From: Pseudomonas cremoricolorata DSM 17059 = NBRC 16634
GTDB taxonomy: Bacteria > Pseudomonadota > Gammaproteobacteria > Pseudomonadales > Pseudomonadaceae
Assembly: GCF_000425745.1 (NCBI RefSeq)
Contig: NZ_AUEA01000009.1
Location: forward strand, 1-64,000
DNA: 64,000 nt
Reading direction: 5' to 3'
The position numbers and the translations under genes are program-made. This document shows positions 49,908-58,362 of the stretch, in pieces. Each line of letters begins with the position of its first letter. Position 1 is the stretch's first letter. Below the pieces are notes generated by a model. That model was not told the DNA's origin, made no database searches, and saw nothing but the letters and a program-made list of their open reading frames with translations.

Positions 49908-52379
49908 CTACTTGACACCTGGCAGGAAGAGATTCCAGACAGCGTCGACATACTCCTGCCTTGGGAGTTTGCCCTGCAGGTGGCGGGGCAGCGTCGAGCG
50001 TTTCGAGAGTATCCGACCATAGCCTTGACCAAGAAGCATGCTTTGTTGGGTGTCAAAAAACCTTGGGACCTGCGCTTCACCCAGCGGGCTGATTACCGGT
50101 ATGCCTAAGGTATTGCTGACGCGATGCGCTGCCCCTGAGTTGCCGCTATGGCAAGCGATCAGAACCAGCGGGCCTTCCGGATTGGTTTTGCCTGCCATTG
50201 CATAGTCGACGATTTCTGGGCCGATCAAATCCTGGGCGAGGGTTTCAGCCGGCACGAATTTGCCCTCCAGATCCATCAAGTTGCCATGCTGATCGCCGTG
50301 GGTGATGAAAGCGGGGGTCTTCTTGCCATCGTAGTTGGGATAAAAGCTGACAACTTCGATGGGTTGGTCATTGCCAGGCAGGCTGACACTCGTTCCGGCC
50401 TTACCTGTGAGCTTGGTACTTCGCGTACTTGTGCGGGTCTTGTTCATCAGCTTGCCTGCACGGCGCCCAATCTTTGCCATGGAGGATGCAGCTTTGGGCG
50501 CCATCTCCAGCCCACTCCCCAACAGGCCTGTGCCCAGCGAAATCCAACCCAGAATGCTGGCCGCCTTGGAATCCTTGTCCACCGCTTCCAGTACGGTGGA
50601 GGCGATCCCGGTGCCCAGTGACACAGCGCCCAATGTGGCGGCGCCCATGGCCATCGCGCCACTGGCGGTCAGGGCCGAAATTCCGCCGGCATACACTGCC
50701 GCGAACGCCGGGGCTGCTGCACCAAAGGTCGCCACGGTGGCCACCACGCCCAGGGCCAGGCCGACGCCGGCGATGACCCATGTCCACCAGCTGTGACCAT
50801 CCGGGTCGATACGATTCACCGGATCGCCTGCGCAGTAAGCGTAAGCGTTCAGGCCTCCACGACTGAACGGGCTGGTGCTGTCCGGTGCGAGGAAGATCAT
50901 CAGCAGTGGATCGTATGGGCGGTAGCCGCCGGGAATGTACCAGCCGGTCAGCGGCTCACGACGCTCACCGGCGAATCCGAACTGCATGCCATCGAGCGGT
51001 GGTGCGTCGTGCTCGGCGCCGTGGGCGGTGTAGCGGCGCGCACGTAGCTGTCGCTCGGCTTCGACGCGCACGCTGCCCTGCGCATCGCAACCATAGAGCG
51101 TGACATTGCCCTGGCGCACGCCATCCCGCAGCCGCTCCAGTCCCAGCAACTGACCGCCATCGCCGAGCGGACGAAGGGTGTGGGCGCCGCGTTGCTCATG
51201 GGTCAACTGTCCGGCGCTGAAGAACCCACGTGCCAGCGCCCCGTCCACCGTACGGTCGCACAGATTGCCACTGGGATCGTAGCCATAGCGGCATGTCTGG
51301 CCGCGATACTCGACCTGAGTCACCCGGTCCTGCGCGTCCCATTTCACTGTGCGGCCGAGGCTGTCGCTTTCCAGGCGACCGCAGGCGTCGTAGTTCAGGC
51401 GAATCGATGAGGGCCAGGTTGCGTGGGTATGGCCGATAGCGCTGACTTGGCAGGGATCGAGCGAGTTGTCGTAGGTATAGGTAGCGCAGTCTTCGCTGCC
51501 GTCGGCGAAGGTGCTGACGATTTGCTCATAGCCATCGAGTGCGTTGAGGGAGAACACCTGCCTGACGACCCGGTTACCGAATGGATCGGTAGGCGCGATC
51601 GCGGCATCGGCGGTATACAGGCTCAGACGGCCTAGCAGGTCATAGCCGAAGGTTTCCTGGCCGGTGTGAACATCATCCTGCCAGTGTCGCGTGCTGACTT
51701 GGTTCAGGTCGGTGTAGGTCAGCGTTTGTACCGAGGTCTGCGTGATGCCATCGGCGATGGCAGTGAAACGACGGCGGTGTTCACGGCCCAGATCATCGTA
51801 GTCGATGGCCTGCACTACGCTGCGTCCGCCAACCTGATCGAGCGTGGTGTACGTGCAGGGCCGAGAGAACTCGTCGTAGGTGATGTCGCAGCGGATCTCA
51901 CCGACCACGATCTGGCACAGCCGGCCATGGGCATCGTGGGCGCGGCGATGATCTGCACCGTCGGCATCGACATAACCGAGCAATTGTCCGCCCAGGCTGT
52001 ACTGCCAGAGCGTGACATGCTCCACGCCGTCGATCTGCCAAGTGTCGCTTTCAGGCTGACCGCTGGCCGTGTAGGTCATCAATTGGCTGCCCAATGGACC
52101 TTCGCTGCGTTGCACCATGCCCAGTTTGGGGTGGTAGCTGAACTGGTTGGCCGGCTCGCCGGTTGGCAGAATCGCTGCGATGGCATTGTGCAGCGCGGCG
52201 ACATAGGTGAAGTCGACCCGCTCGCCGTTGGCCAATGTATTGGCGCAGGGAGGCAGTTGCGCCGGTCGGTAGTGGTAGGCAGTGACGCGACCCCCGGCCT
52301 CGACGGTCAGTTGACGGCCCAGGCCGTCGAAGGTCTGTCTGCCAAGGAGGGTATCGGTCATGGCTGATAGGGACGTCAT
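49908..52379 (-). CDS. Rhs/TcC-like protein, C-terminal half with variable HG/AC domain
   Basis: An 823-residue protein. Residues 1-440 carry YD repeats (YGYDPSGNLCDRTV, GRTVKWDAQDRVTQVEYRG). The Rhs core follows (FLAPDSTSPFSRGGLNAYAY, DPVNRIDPDG at about 518-528). Then come Ala/Gly-rich hydrophobic helices (530-640) and a variable tail (about 660-823). The tail has His694-Gly695 after the strand TPAFIT and Cys743 after the strand GPLVLIA, a clan CD (caspase-like) arrangement. The start ATG overlaps the stop of the upstream shell gene (ATGA), and GGAG lies 7 bases upstream. With that protein it would form one Rhs shell holding the tail. The tail could be a toxin or a processing protease. Confidence 0.85.
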   Translation of the reverse strand: MTSLSAMTDTLLGRQTFDGLGRQLTVEAGGRVTAYHYRPAQLPPCANTLANGERVDFTYVAALHNAIAAILPTGEPANQFSYHPKLGMVQRSEGPLGSQLMTYTASGQPESDTWQIDGVEHVTLWQYSLGGQLLGYVDADGADHRRAHDAHGRLCQIVVGEIRCDITYDEFSRPCTYTTLDQVGGRSVVQAIDYDDLGREHRRRFTAIADGITQTSVQTLTYTDLNQVSTRHWQDDVHTGQETFGYDLLGRLSLYTADAAIAPTDPFGNRVVRQVFSLNALDGYEQIVSTFADGSEDCATYTYDNSLDPCQVSAIGHTHATWPSSIRLNYDACGRLESDSLGRTVKWDAQDRVTQVEYRGQTCRYGYDPSGNLCDRTVDGALARGFFSAGQLTHEQRGAHTLRPLGDGGQLLGLERLRDGVRQGNVTLYGCDAQGSVRVEAERQLRARRYTAHGAEHDAPPLDGMQFGFAGERREPLTGWYIPGGYRPYDPLLMIFLAPDSTSPFSRGGLNAYAYCAGDPVNRIDPDGHSWWTWVIAGVGLALGVVATVATFGAAAPAFAAVYAGGISALTASGAMAMGAATLGAVSLGTGIASTVLEAVDKDSKAASILGWISLGTGLLGSGLEMAPKAASSMAKIGRRAGKLMNKTRTSTRSTKLTGKAGTSVSLPGNDQPIEVVSFYPNYDGKKTPAFITHGDQHGNLMDLEGKFVPAETLAQDLIGPEIVDYAMAGKTNPEGPLVLIACHSGNSGAAHRVSNTLGIPVISPLGEAQVPRFFDTQQSMLLGQGYGRILSKRSTLPRHLQGKLPRQEYVDAVWNLFLPGVK

Positions 52380-55183
52380 GGCTGTTCTCCGACACTCACG
52401 GCAGTGGAAATGGATTCGGGATGGTCACCGTCACTGTGCGCGGCGTAGGTGAACGCGACCGTGCGGACGCGCGGTCGATCCTGTTCGGTGAAGTGCTGAT
52501 GACGCTTGCAGATGCGCCCGTAGTGGTCGTACTCGAAACGCGTGACCTGGGCACCGCCATCGCGTGGAGTGACCCGCTGTTCGATGAGCCGATCGAGTCC
52601 GTCGCGCAGGGAATCCTGGGTGCGTACGCTTTGTCCCTGGGAGTCGTAGAGCACGCTCTGAACGGGGCTGCCAGCGACATTCAGGGTGGTGAGTTGCCTG
52701 GCCGACCGGGCGCCGCCAGGGCTTTGCTGCCAATGCTCCATGCAGCGCCGGGACGGATCATTGCGGGTGTGCGTGACCACGCCGCTTGGGGCGGTCAGGC
52801 GACAGACGTTGCCCCACTCGTCGTAGTCGGTGGTCTGCGTCAGGCTGAACAGCAGATCGCCCTCGGGCGACCAGTCCTGGGAGCGTTGTTCCACCACGCG
52901 TCCCCAGGCGTCGTAGCGGATACGCTTGATGTCGCGGAACACGCCTGGTCGGTGGTCGAGGTCTTCGAGTTGCATCAGCACCAGGCGACCGCTGCCGTCG
53001 AGCCAGGAACGTTTGCGCTGGCCGGTAGCGTCGGTTTCTTCCAGTGCCACATGAGCTTCGAGTTCATCGCCCAGGCGTGTGGCGTGCTCGGCGACGAACT
53101 CGTCGTCCAGGTGATACGCGCAGGTCCGGGCTGTTTCGTAGTCGGTGCCGCTGGCGATCACCGTACGTACTGCCCGTCCCAGCGCATCGTAGGCATACAC
53201 CGTCTGGCTGCCATCGGCACTGACGTCGGAATGAGTCAGTCCGGTGATGAGCGAGCGCGTGTCTGCGCTGGCCGATCGGCTCACCTCGGTATTCTCGAAG
53301 CCATCGATCTGTGTGCGGGTTTCGAGCAGCGCAGGCGCCCCAGGTGCGCGTACCACGCGGTAGTCGTAGCGGGTAGTGGTGGTCAGGCCGTTCAAGGTGC
53401 TCAGCACCAGTCGTTGTCGGCCGTAGTGGGTCTTCTCCTGCCTTTCGTAGGTTTGCGAGGTGCTTTCCAGAACCGTGTCGCTGCGCACATCCACCAGTTC
53501 CTCCAGGCAGACCACCGCATGATCCGGATCACCGTCGATCAACGACGCCAACGCCTCGTATTCATAGCGTGTGCGCAGAACCGGCGCATCACCGGGGCAA
53601 CCCGGTGCGGGATGCACCGTTCTTGACTTGAGATACCGCACCATCCCCGAGGCGTCGACGGGACAACCCATCAGCTCGCCGGAGGCAGGATAGTAGTCGT
53701 TGAACTCGAGCACTCCAGTAGGGAAGGAGGTTTGCAGGGTGTTACCAAACACATCGTAGGTGTAGGAGGTTTCCTCACTGCAGCGGCTGCCTGCCGTGTG
53801 ATCGATGTAGGTGGTGCAAGTGAGGTGAGGTAACTGGCATTGAGGGGGTTGCGCCAGCCAAGGTTGGTCATAATCGACGCCATACACCGTCTCCTGGAGG
53901 GTTTCGCAATCGCCGCTGACGGTGACCTCGCGAATTTGCAGGTGATGTCGGTCCCAGGTCCGAGTGATGGTGGTGCTGGGTACGACGCCCCGTTGCCTGT
54001 GCTCAGCCAGTAGGGCATCCAGATCGTTCCGCGCACCCTGTTCGGTGTTTCGTTCGCTGAGCTGAAACGCCTGCAGTAGCGCCAGGTCGCCAGCACTCTG
54101 GTACTCGATGCACTGGTATTCATAGCGATTGCCGAGCCGATACAACGAGTCACGGCCCAACTCCCAGTCGAAACCTTGCGGGCTTGCGCCGCCCAGATAG
54201 TTGTTCGAACCGACCCAGCCATAGGTTCGCAGCAACGCCGATGCGCCAGGGCCGTCTGTGTGCAACCAACTCGTCACACGCGGCATGTAGGCGATTGGCG
54301 CGTTGTTGGGCAGACGGTGAGACGCCTCGAGGGTCTGGCTCCAGTTGACGTGGTCGGTTGCCCCAAGCGGCCCGGAAACCTGTGTAGGCAAACGCAAGCG
54401 CTGATTGCCTACCGCCTGATCGAGGTAGCCGAATGTGAAGGGGTCATTGATTTCCGGGACAACCAACCGCGTCAACTCCTGATTGCTCAGGATGAACTGA
54501 AACTGTGACTGCTCGGAAGAGCCCGGCTCCAGGGTCAGGACACGCTGCTGCCTGTCGTAGCGCGCCAGTGTTCGCTGCCCGTCGCGTACTGCCTGCAGGT
54601 GTAGAACATCATTGGCGCGCACCCAGTCGAAATGCAGGCTACGACCCTCGGGGCTGCGCAGTTCGTGTAACACGTACTGGCTACCGCTGCGTCCGACGCG
54701 ACGCAGGAATTCAGTTTCTCCAGTCTTGTGCAGGATGCGAAAACCGATTTCCCCGGCAGAGTCGTTGTCAGCCCACACCCTGACCTGCATGGCCTTGAGC
54801 TTGTAATCGAGGAAGGCCAGCAGCCCCCCTGGGCCGAGATCGGAATTGGCCAGGTCTACCGAGAACTGCTCACCCGAAGACAGACGCAGGGTCCAGACGT
54901 TCTGGATCACGGTCAACTGGCTGTATTGCAGCGACCAACCCAGCCCGAAGCCCTCGTCGTGCTGTGACGACATGGCGCTGTAGCCCAGGGAAAACGACCA
55001 GGTAGGGCCAGCGAGGTCGTTGGCCTCTCCCAAGGGCAAGTTGATACCCAGATTGAATTGGCCTGTGCGTGGGTCGACGCTCGACTGCACGGCATGCAGG
55101 AAGTTGTGGCCTTGGGTATGGATGCTGCTTGCGTTCAGCGGCGCGGGCGCTTGCGCAAGATCGTGCGGAATTGACAGGGACAT
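52376..55183 (-). CDS. Rhs/TcC-like protein, N-terminal half of the shell
   Basis: A 935-residue protein that begins like Pseudomonas Rhs/TcC proteins (HTQGHNFLHAVQSSVDPRTGQFNL, then DEGFGLGWSLQYSQLTV) and continues with YD repeats (YDALGRAVRTV, YDEWGNVCRLTAPSG, FEYDHYGRICKRHQHF) to its stop, but has no Rhs core and no toxin tail. Those are in the overlapping next gene. There is no signal peptide. In Tc toxins two proteins (TcB and TcC) build one closed cocoon; here a similar split may exist, although this is not a SpvB-type TcB. G+C is lower than the flanking genes (about 52-58% in lines I sampled). Confidence 0.82.
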   Translation of the reverse strand: MSLSIPHDLAQAPAPLNASSIHTQGHNFLHAVQSSVDPRTGQFNLGINLPLGEANDLAGPTWSFSLGYSAMSSQHDEGFGLGWSLQYSQLTVIQNVWTLRLSSGEQFSVDLANSDLGPGGLLAFLDYKLKAMQVRVWADNDSAGEIGFRILHKTGETEFLRRVGRSGSQYVLHELRSPEGRSLHFDWVRANDVLHLQAVRDGQRTLARYDRQQRVLTLEPGSSEQSQFQFILSNQELTRLVVPEINDPFTFGYLDQAVGNQRLRLPTQVSGPLGATDHVNWSQTLEASHRLPNNAPIAYMPRVTSWLHTDGPGASALLRTYGWVGSNNYLGGASPQGFDWELGRDSLYRLGNRYEYQCIEYQSAGDLALLQAFQLSERNTEQGARNDLDALLAEHRQRGVVPSTTITRTWDRHHLQIREVTVSGDCETLQETVYGVDYDQPWLAQPPQCQLPHLTCTTYIDHTAGSRCSEETSYTYDVFGNTLQTSFPTGVLEFNDYYPASGELMGCPVDASGMVRYLKSRTVHPAPGCPGDAPVLRTRYEYEALASLIDGDPDHAVVCLEELVDVRSDTVLESTSQTYERQEKTHYGRQRLVLSTLNGLTTTTRYDYRVVRAPGAPALLETRTQIDGFENTEVSRSASADTRSLITGLTHSDVSADGSQTVYAYDALGRAVRTVIASGTDYETARTCAYHLDDEFVAEHATRLGDELEAHVALEETDATGQRKRSWLDGSGRLVLMQLEDLDHRPGVFRDIKRIRYDAWGRVVEQRSQDWSPEGDLLFSLTQTTDYDEWGNVCRLTAPSGVVTHTRNDPSRRCMEHWQQSPGGARSARQLTTLNVAGSPVQSVLYDSQGQSVRTQDSLRDGLDRLIEQRVTPRDGGAQVTRFEYDHYGRICKRHQHFTEQDRPRVRTVAFTYAAHSDGDHPESISTAVSVGEQP

Positions 55184-55252
55184 CGCATGCGACCTCTATC
55201 CATTGATGAGTCCGCCAGGGGCCTGAGCGGCATCTGGCGGCGTGCAGACAGC

Positions 55253-56227
55253 TCAGATCGCTGATTCATCCGTTGTCGGGTAACTCACGGTGATTCTGCT
55301 GCGGCGCTCCAGCGCGCTGCCCCCTTCTTCGAAGCGCAGCAACACCTGATGATCGTTGCCGTGACGGTCCACGAGGCTGATCGAGCATGGGCCTGCATGG
55401 CTCAGTCCTGGTCTGTTGAAGGGAATGTTGTCTGCGCCATTGAGCACCACCACCATCGAGTCGCTGCCGGGTGTCTTGGCGCGGGGGCTGGGCGTGAAGC
55501 GGTCACCGACGTCGATCGCAGTGTTGTATCGCACGGTCTTGTCGCCCGGCAGCGCGATGCCGACATAGGTGGCGTAGGTTTCCGTCAGGGTGTTGGTGTG
55601 CCAGCGAATCATTCCCGGCACTTCCATTCGCGATTGCGTGGACAGGCCGAGTGTTTTCAGGCGCAGGGAGTATTCATGGAGAAAGACATTGTTGATGTCG
55701 CCTTCCCTGATGGTCTGCTGCCACTCGTAATCGTTTTCGCCAAAATAGGGCGGGCGAACGGTAGTTAAAGACACGTGACTGTCGAACCCGTTGGCGATAT
55801 CGGTGTAGTAGACCGTGTTCTGGTCTTTCTGAATGCGCGCACGAAGTCTGACGCTGCTGCCACCGGGCTGTGAGGTCGAAACGTACATCAGTTTGTTCGC
55901 CGGTGGGGGCGGTGCACTATTCGTTGGCGACTCAGCGAGCGGCCCTGGCATGAGGTCGAAGCGTGTATCTCGTTCTGAGGTCTGCCACCAGTTGAGAGCG
56001 CCGGGGCCATTGAAGGGCAGAGGCTCATACAAACCGTCGGATCGCTCCATGACCAGGGTCAGGCTCGCCAGTTGCGCGGGAGTGAGCGCTGGCTGGCTTG
56101 CATGCACATGGGCAATCAGCCGTATCTCGGCCTGTTGGCGGGCATTGCCATACAGGTTGCTGCTGGCTGAGGACAGCTCGAGGCGGAAGGTTTGTAACCA
56201 GAATTGCGGATTGTCGAGGGTGTTCAT
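55253..56227 (-). CDS. Protein of unknown family, shorter paralogue in the Rhs cluster
   Basis: A 324-residue soluble protein without signal peptide. It is related to the larger gene upstream: both open with NP.(F/H)WL..F...L.S, then a QQ.E..L.A strand, a pair of aromatic/acidic segments, a lysine-containing LYV/MYV strand, and the strongest shared stretch DYEWQ...R.G. It lies 70 bases before the first Rhs gene. The start at 56227 has AGGTGA upstream. No catalytic motif seen. Could be an adaptor, receptor-binding or structural partner of the Rhs shell; this is inference. Confidence 0.7.
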   Translation of the reverse strand: MNTLDNPQFWLQTFRLELSSASSNLYGNARQQAEIRLIAHVHASQPALTPAQLASLTLVMERSDGLYEPLPFNGPGALNWWQTSERDTRFDLMPGPLAESPTNSAPPPPANKLMYVSTSQPGGSSVRLRARIQKDQNTVYYTDIANGFDSHVSLTTVRPPYFGENDYEWQQTIREGDINNVFLHEYSLRLKTLGLSTQSRMEVPGMIRWHTNTLTETYATYVGIALPGDKTVRYNTAIDVGDRFTPSPRAKTPGSDSMVVVLNGADNIPFNRPGLSHAGPCSISLVDRHGNDHQVLLRFEEGGSALERRSRITVSYPTTDESAI

Positions 56228-56285
56228 GGGGCGATTCACCTGGAGTAAGTTCAAGAAACGGGCTGCAAGCGGATGCACGCTCAGT

Positions 56286-58214
56286 TCAGTCGGTCAGCCA
56301 CATGACATTCATGCGGTATCGCACGGCGACCCAGACTGAGTGGTGGTTGCCGTTTTCGTCCTGAACGTTGCACATGTAACTCCAGTCGCGATTGGATTCA
56401 CCTTCGATCCAGGTTCGGTCGAGTTGCAGGCGGAACAGACTGACGCCTTCATTCGGCGTATTGAGCGGCTGCGAGATATCGAGCCGTGCTGCGGTAACCG
56501 ATGACTGGCCCAGCAAGGCGCTCCAGAAGATCCAGTTGGTCATGTTTTTGCCGTTGTAGTCCCACCTCAGGCTTTGCGATTGGGGGTAATACACGATGCG
56601 ATGCGCAATGGGGCTCTGGAAGCTCAGGTGATACCGGTCGATATCCCTGACGCCGTCGCTGCGGTGATCGCCGGCATCGTGACGCACCAGGCTGAAGTCA
56701 CCTGGTCGGTTGTAGACGTAATCGACTGCGCGCGGCTCGATGATGGCTGAGGTGTTGGACCTTCCTGCCACGGTCTTACCGTCGCCTGGCGGCAGCGTGT
56801 GGTCATGGCTGTGGTAGGTTTTACCGTCGATCATCAATCTTGCGGCGACCCGAACATTGGCGCTTTGGTAGGTCTTGTAGAAAAACCGTATGACCTGCGC
56901 ATTGGGCCTGATGGGCAGCGACTCGCCAGCCATGAATTGATTCTGGTAGTAGCTGAAGCGCAGGTCGATCCGGCTTTGCGTACGACTGACGCCATAACCG
57001 GGTGGCATCCTCGAGCCGGTGTTGTAATCGATCAGTTCCAGCCCGGCCAGGACACTGTCGGGGATGGTGACTGGAATACCGTACTGATCCACGGCCTCGA
57101 TGATCACGTCCACGTAGGTCTGTTGCGAACCGTTGGCGTACAACCTGCACGGCGCCGCATCGGCAGCCAGCCCGCGGCCCGCGACTCGAAGAAAACTGAT
57201 GTTGCTGATGGCATGGCTGCCGACCGAATGGACAGTGCTGACCTCCAGATCCAAGCGAGTATCCAGACTTGGCCTGACGCTCAGAAGATGCAGAGCACCT
57301 TGTCGGTCGCGTGCTTCGATCGTCTGCGGCTGGGCTTGAGCTCGATCGTCGAGCGTACTGTCAGGGCAGGGCTGCGGCTGGACCACGATCACCAGTTGGT
57401 CAGTGGTCGAGGTGAGGGGCTGCGTCACCCAATGATCGGGATCGGCAGTCGTCGCGTGCACGCCGCTCGGATACACGATGGTCGACGTATTTGGCAGGGC
57501 AAAGCCCACCCTCGGCTGCATGGCGCCGAGCGATGGTTGCGGGTCCGAAGGCATTGCCTGGCGTGCAGCGGTTGGCGCTACGACCAGTCTGGCGCTGGAA
57601 AAACCACCCCACTTGGGGCGTAGCGAAAACTCCAGAAGGGCGTCCGAGTCACGGATTACGGAGTTGTCGAACAGACGCTCACCGATGCGGACTTTGCGCT
57701 GCCATTCGTAGTCCTGAGGGAAACAGTAGTTGGGCGACTGTTCGGCGATCAGTTCCTGCTGCAAAGGCTCTGGGGTAACCATCCGCTGGCCTGAGGTTGG
57801 TTGCACCGTGCCGAGTACAGTAATGCTCTGGCCATCAGCCGCACGGCAATGCACATACAGGCGTTTGCTGCGTACGGTGCCATCCGCACGGAAGGGTGCG
57901 ACTGGCACGGCCATGTCCGCGCCTGACGGGTAGTAGTCATAGCGGTCGTCGTGTCGGGTGCGATAGAACCAGTCTGCCGTGTCATCGTCCCGCGGAATCG
58001 GCACGCACTCTCCGCTAGCGCTCTGGTACATCAGGCCGAACGACTCGAATTGCTCATCGCTGATTACCTGTCCATCTGCCGCAGCGGCTACCAGCGTCAC
58101 TTCGATCTGCTGGTGTCCGTTGTTGAGCACGCGATCGCTGCGCGATGTCAGGAAAATGCTGAAGTCAGCCAGCCAGTGCTCGGGGTTGGCAGTTAAGTCT
58201 TTGGGGGGTGACAT
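56286..58214 (-). CDS. Protein of unknown family, longer paralogue, first gene of the Rhs cluster
   Basis: A 642-residue soluble, beta-rich protein without signal peptide. The N-terminal 230 residues align with the 324-residue neighbour (NPEHWLADFSIFLTS, DYEWQRKVRIGERLF). The remainder (about 230-642) is extra and has Ig-like looking strands (YVDVIIEAVDQYGIPVTIPDSVLAGLEL), a pattern common in surface or secreted binding proteins. The start is set at the ATG at 58214, 8 bases after AAGGAG; the ATG at 58220 lies too near the ribosome site. A perfect inverted repeat lies 58-77 bases upstream. Confidence 0.72.
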   Translation of the reverse strand: MSPPKDLTANPEHWLADFSIFLTSRSDRVLNNGHQQIEVTLVAAAADGQVISDEQFESFGLMYQSASGECVPIPRDDDTADWFYRTRHDDRYDYYPSGADMAVPVAPFRADGTVRSKRLYVHCRAADGQSITVLGTVQPTSGQRMVTPEPLQQELIAEQSPNYCFPQDYEWQRKVRIGERLFDNSVIRDSDALLEFSLRPKWGGFSSARLVVAPTAARQAMPSDPQPSLGAMQPRVGFALPNTSTIVYPSGVHATTADPDHWVTQPLTSTTDQLVIVVQPQPCPDSTLDDRAQAQPQTIEARDRQGALHLLSVRPSLDTRLDLEVSTVHSVGSHAISNISFLRVAGRGLAADAAPCRLYANGSQQTYVDVIIEAVDQYGIPVTIPDSVLAGLELIDYNTGSRMPPGYGVSRTQSRIDLRFSYYQNQFMAGESLPIRPNAQVIRFFYKTYQSANVRVAARLMIDGKTYHSHDHTLPPGDGKTVAGRSNTSAIIEPRAVDYVYNRPGDFSLVRHDAGDHRSDGVRDIDRYHLSFQSPIAHRIVYYPQSQSLRWDYNGKNMTNWIFWSALLGQSSVTAARLDISQPLNTPNEGVSLFRLQLDRTWIEGESNRDWSYMCNVQDENGNHHSVWVAVRYRMNVMWLTD

Positions 58215-58271
58215 GCTCATTGCTCCTTGCTGATGTAGGCAATGAGCGTATCGGTGAGCCTGATCGTGCGG

Positions 58272-58291
58272 TACTGACAGAATTGTCAGTA
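58272..58291. promoter_or_regulatory. Perfect inverted repeat upstream of the Rhs cluster
   Basis: Arms TACTGACA and TGTCAGTA with a 4-base spacer (GAAT), 58 bases before the first gene of the cluster and 27 bases from the terminator of the fumarase gene. No T-run, so not a terminator. Likely a repressor or activator site for this cluster. Confidence 0.6.
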
Positions 58292-58317
58292 GGGGACGGA
58301 CATCGGTAATGCCCAAT

Positions 58318-58344
58318 GAAAACGCCCGGCCAAGGCCGGGCGTT
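58318..58344 (-). terminator. Rho-independent terminator after the class I fumarase gene
   Basis: On the reverse strand a stem of AACGCCCGGCC / GGCCGGGCGTT with a short loop is followed by TTTTCA, 19 bases after the fumarase stop. Confidence 0.85.
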
Positions 58345-58362
58345 CGGAGGGTGCGAGACGGC

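Noticed and set aside
52421..53626. Forward frame of about 400 codons inside the Rhs region
   Set aside because: Antisense to YD repeats of the reverse-strand shell protein; no own motifs or ribosome site.
52376..55183. TcB/SpvB-type Tc toxin component
   Set aside because: The N-terminus fits Rhs/TcC-type openings (TQGHNFL, GFGLGW) and lacks the SpvB and TcdB-middle domains.
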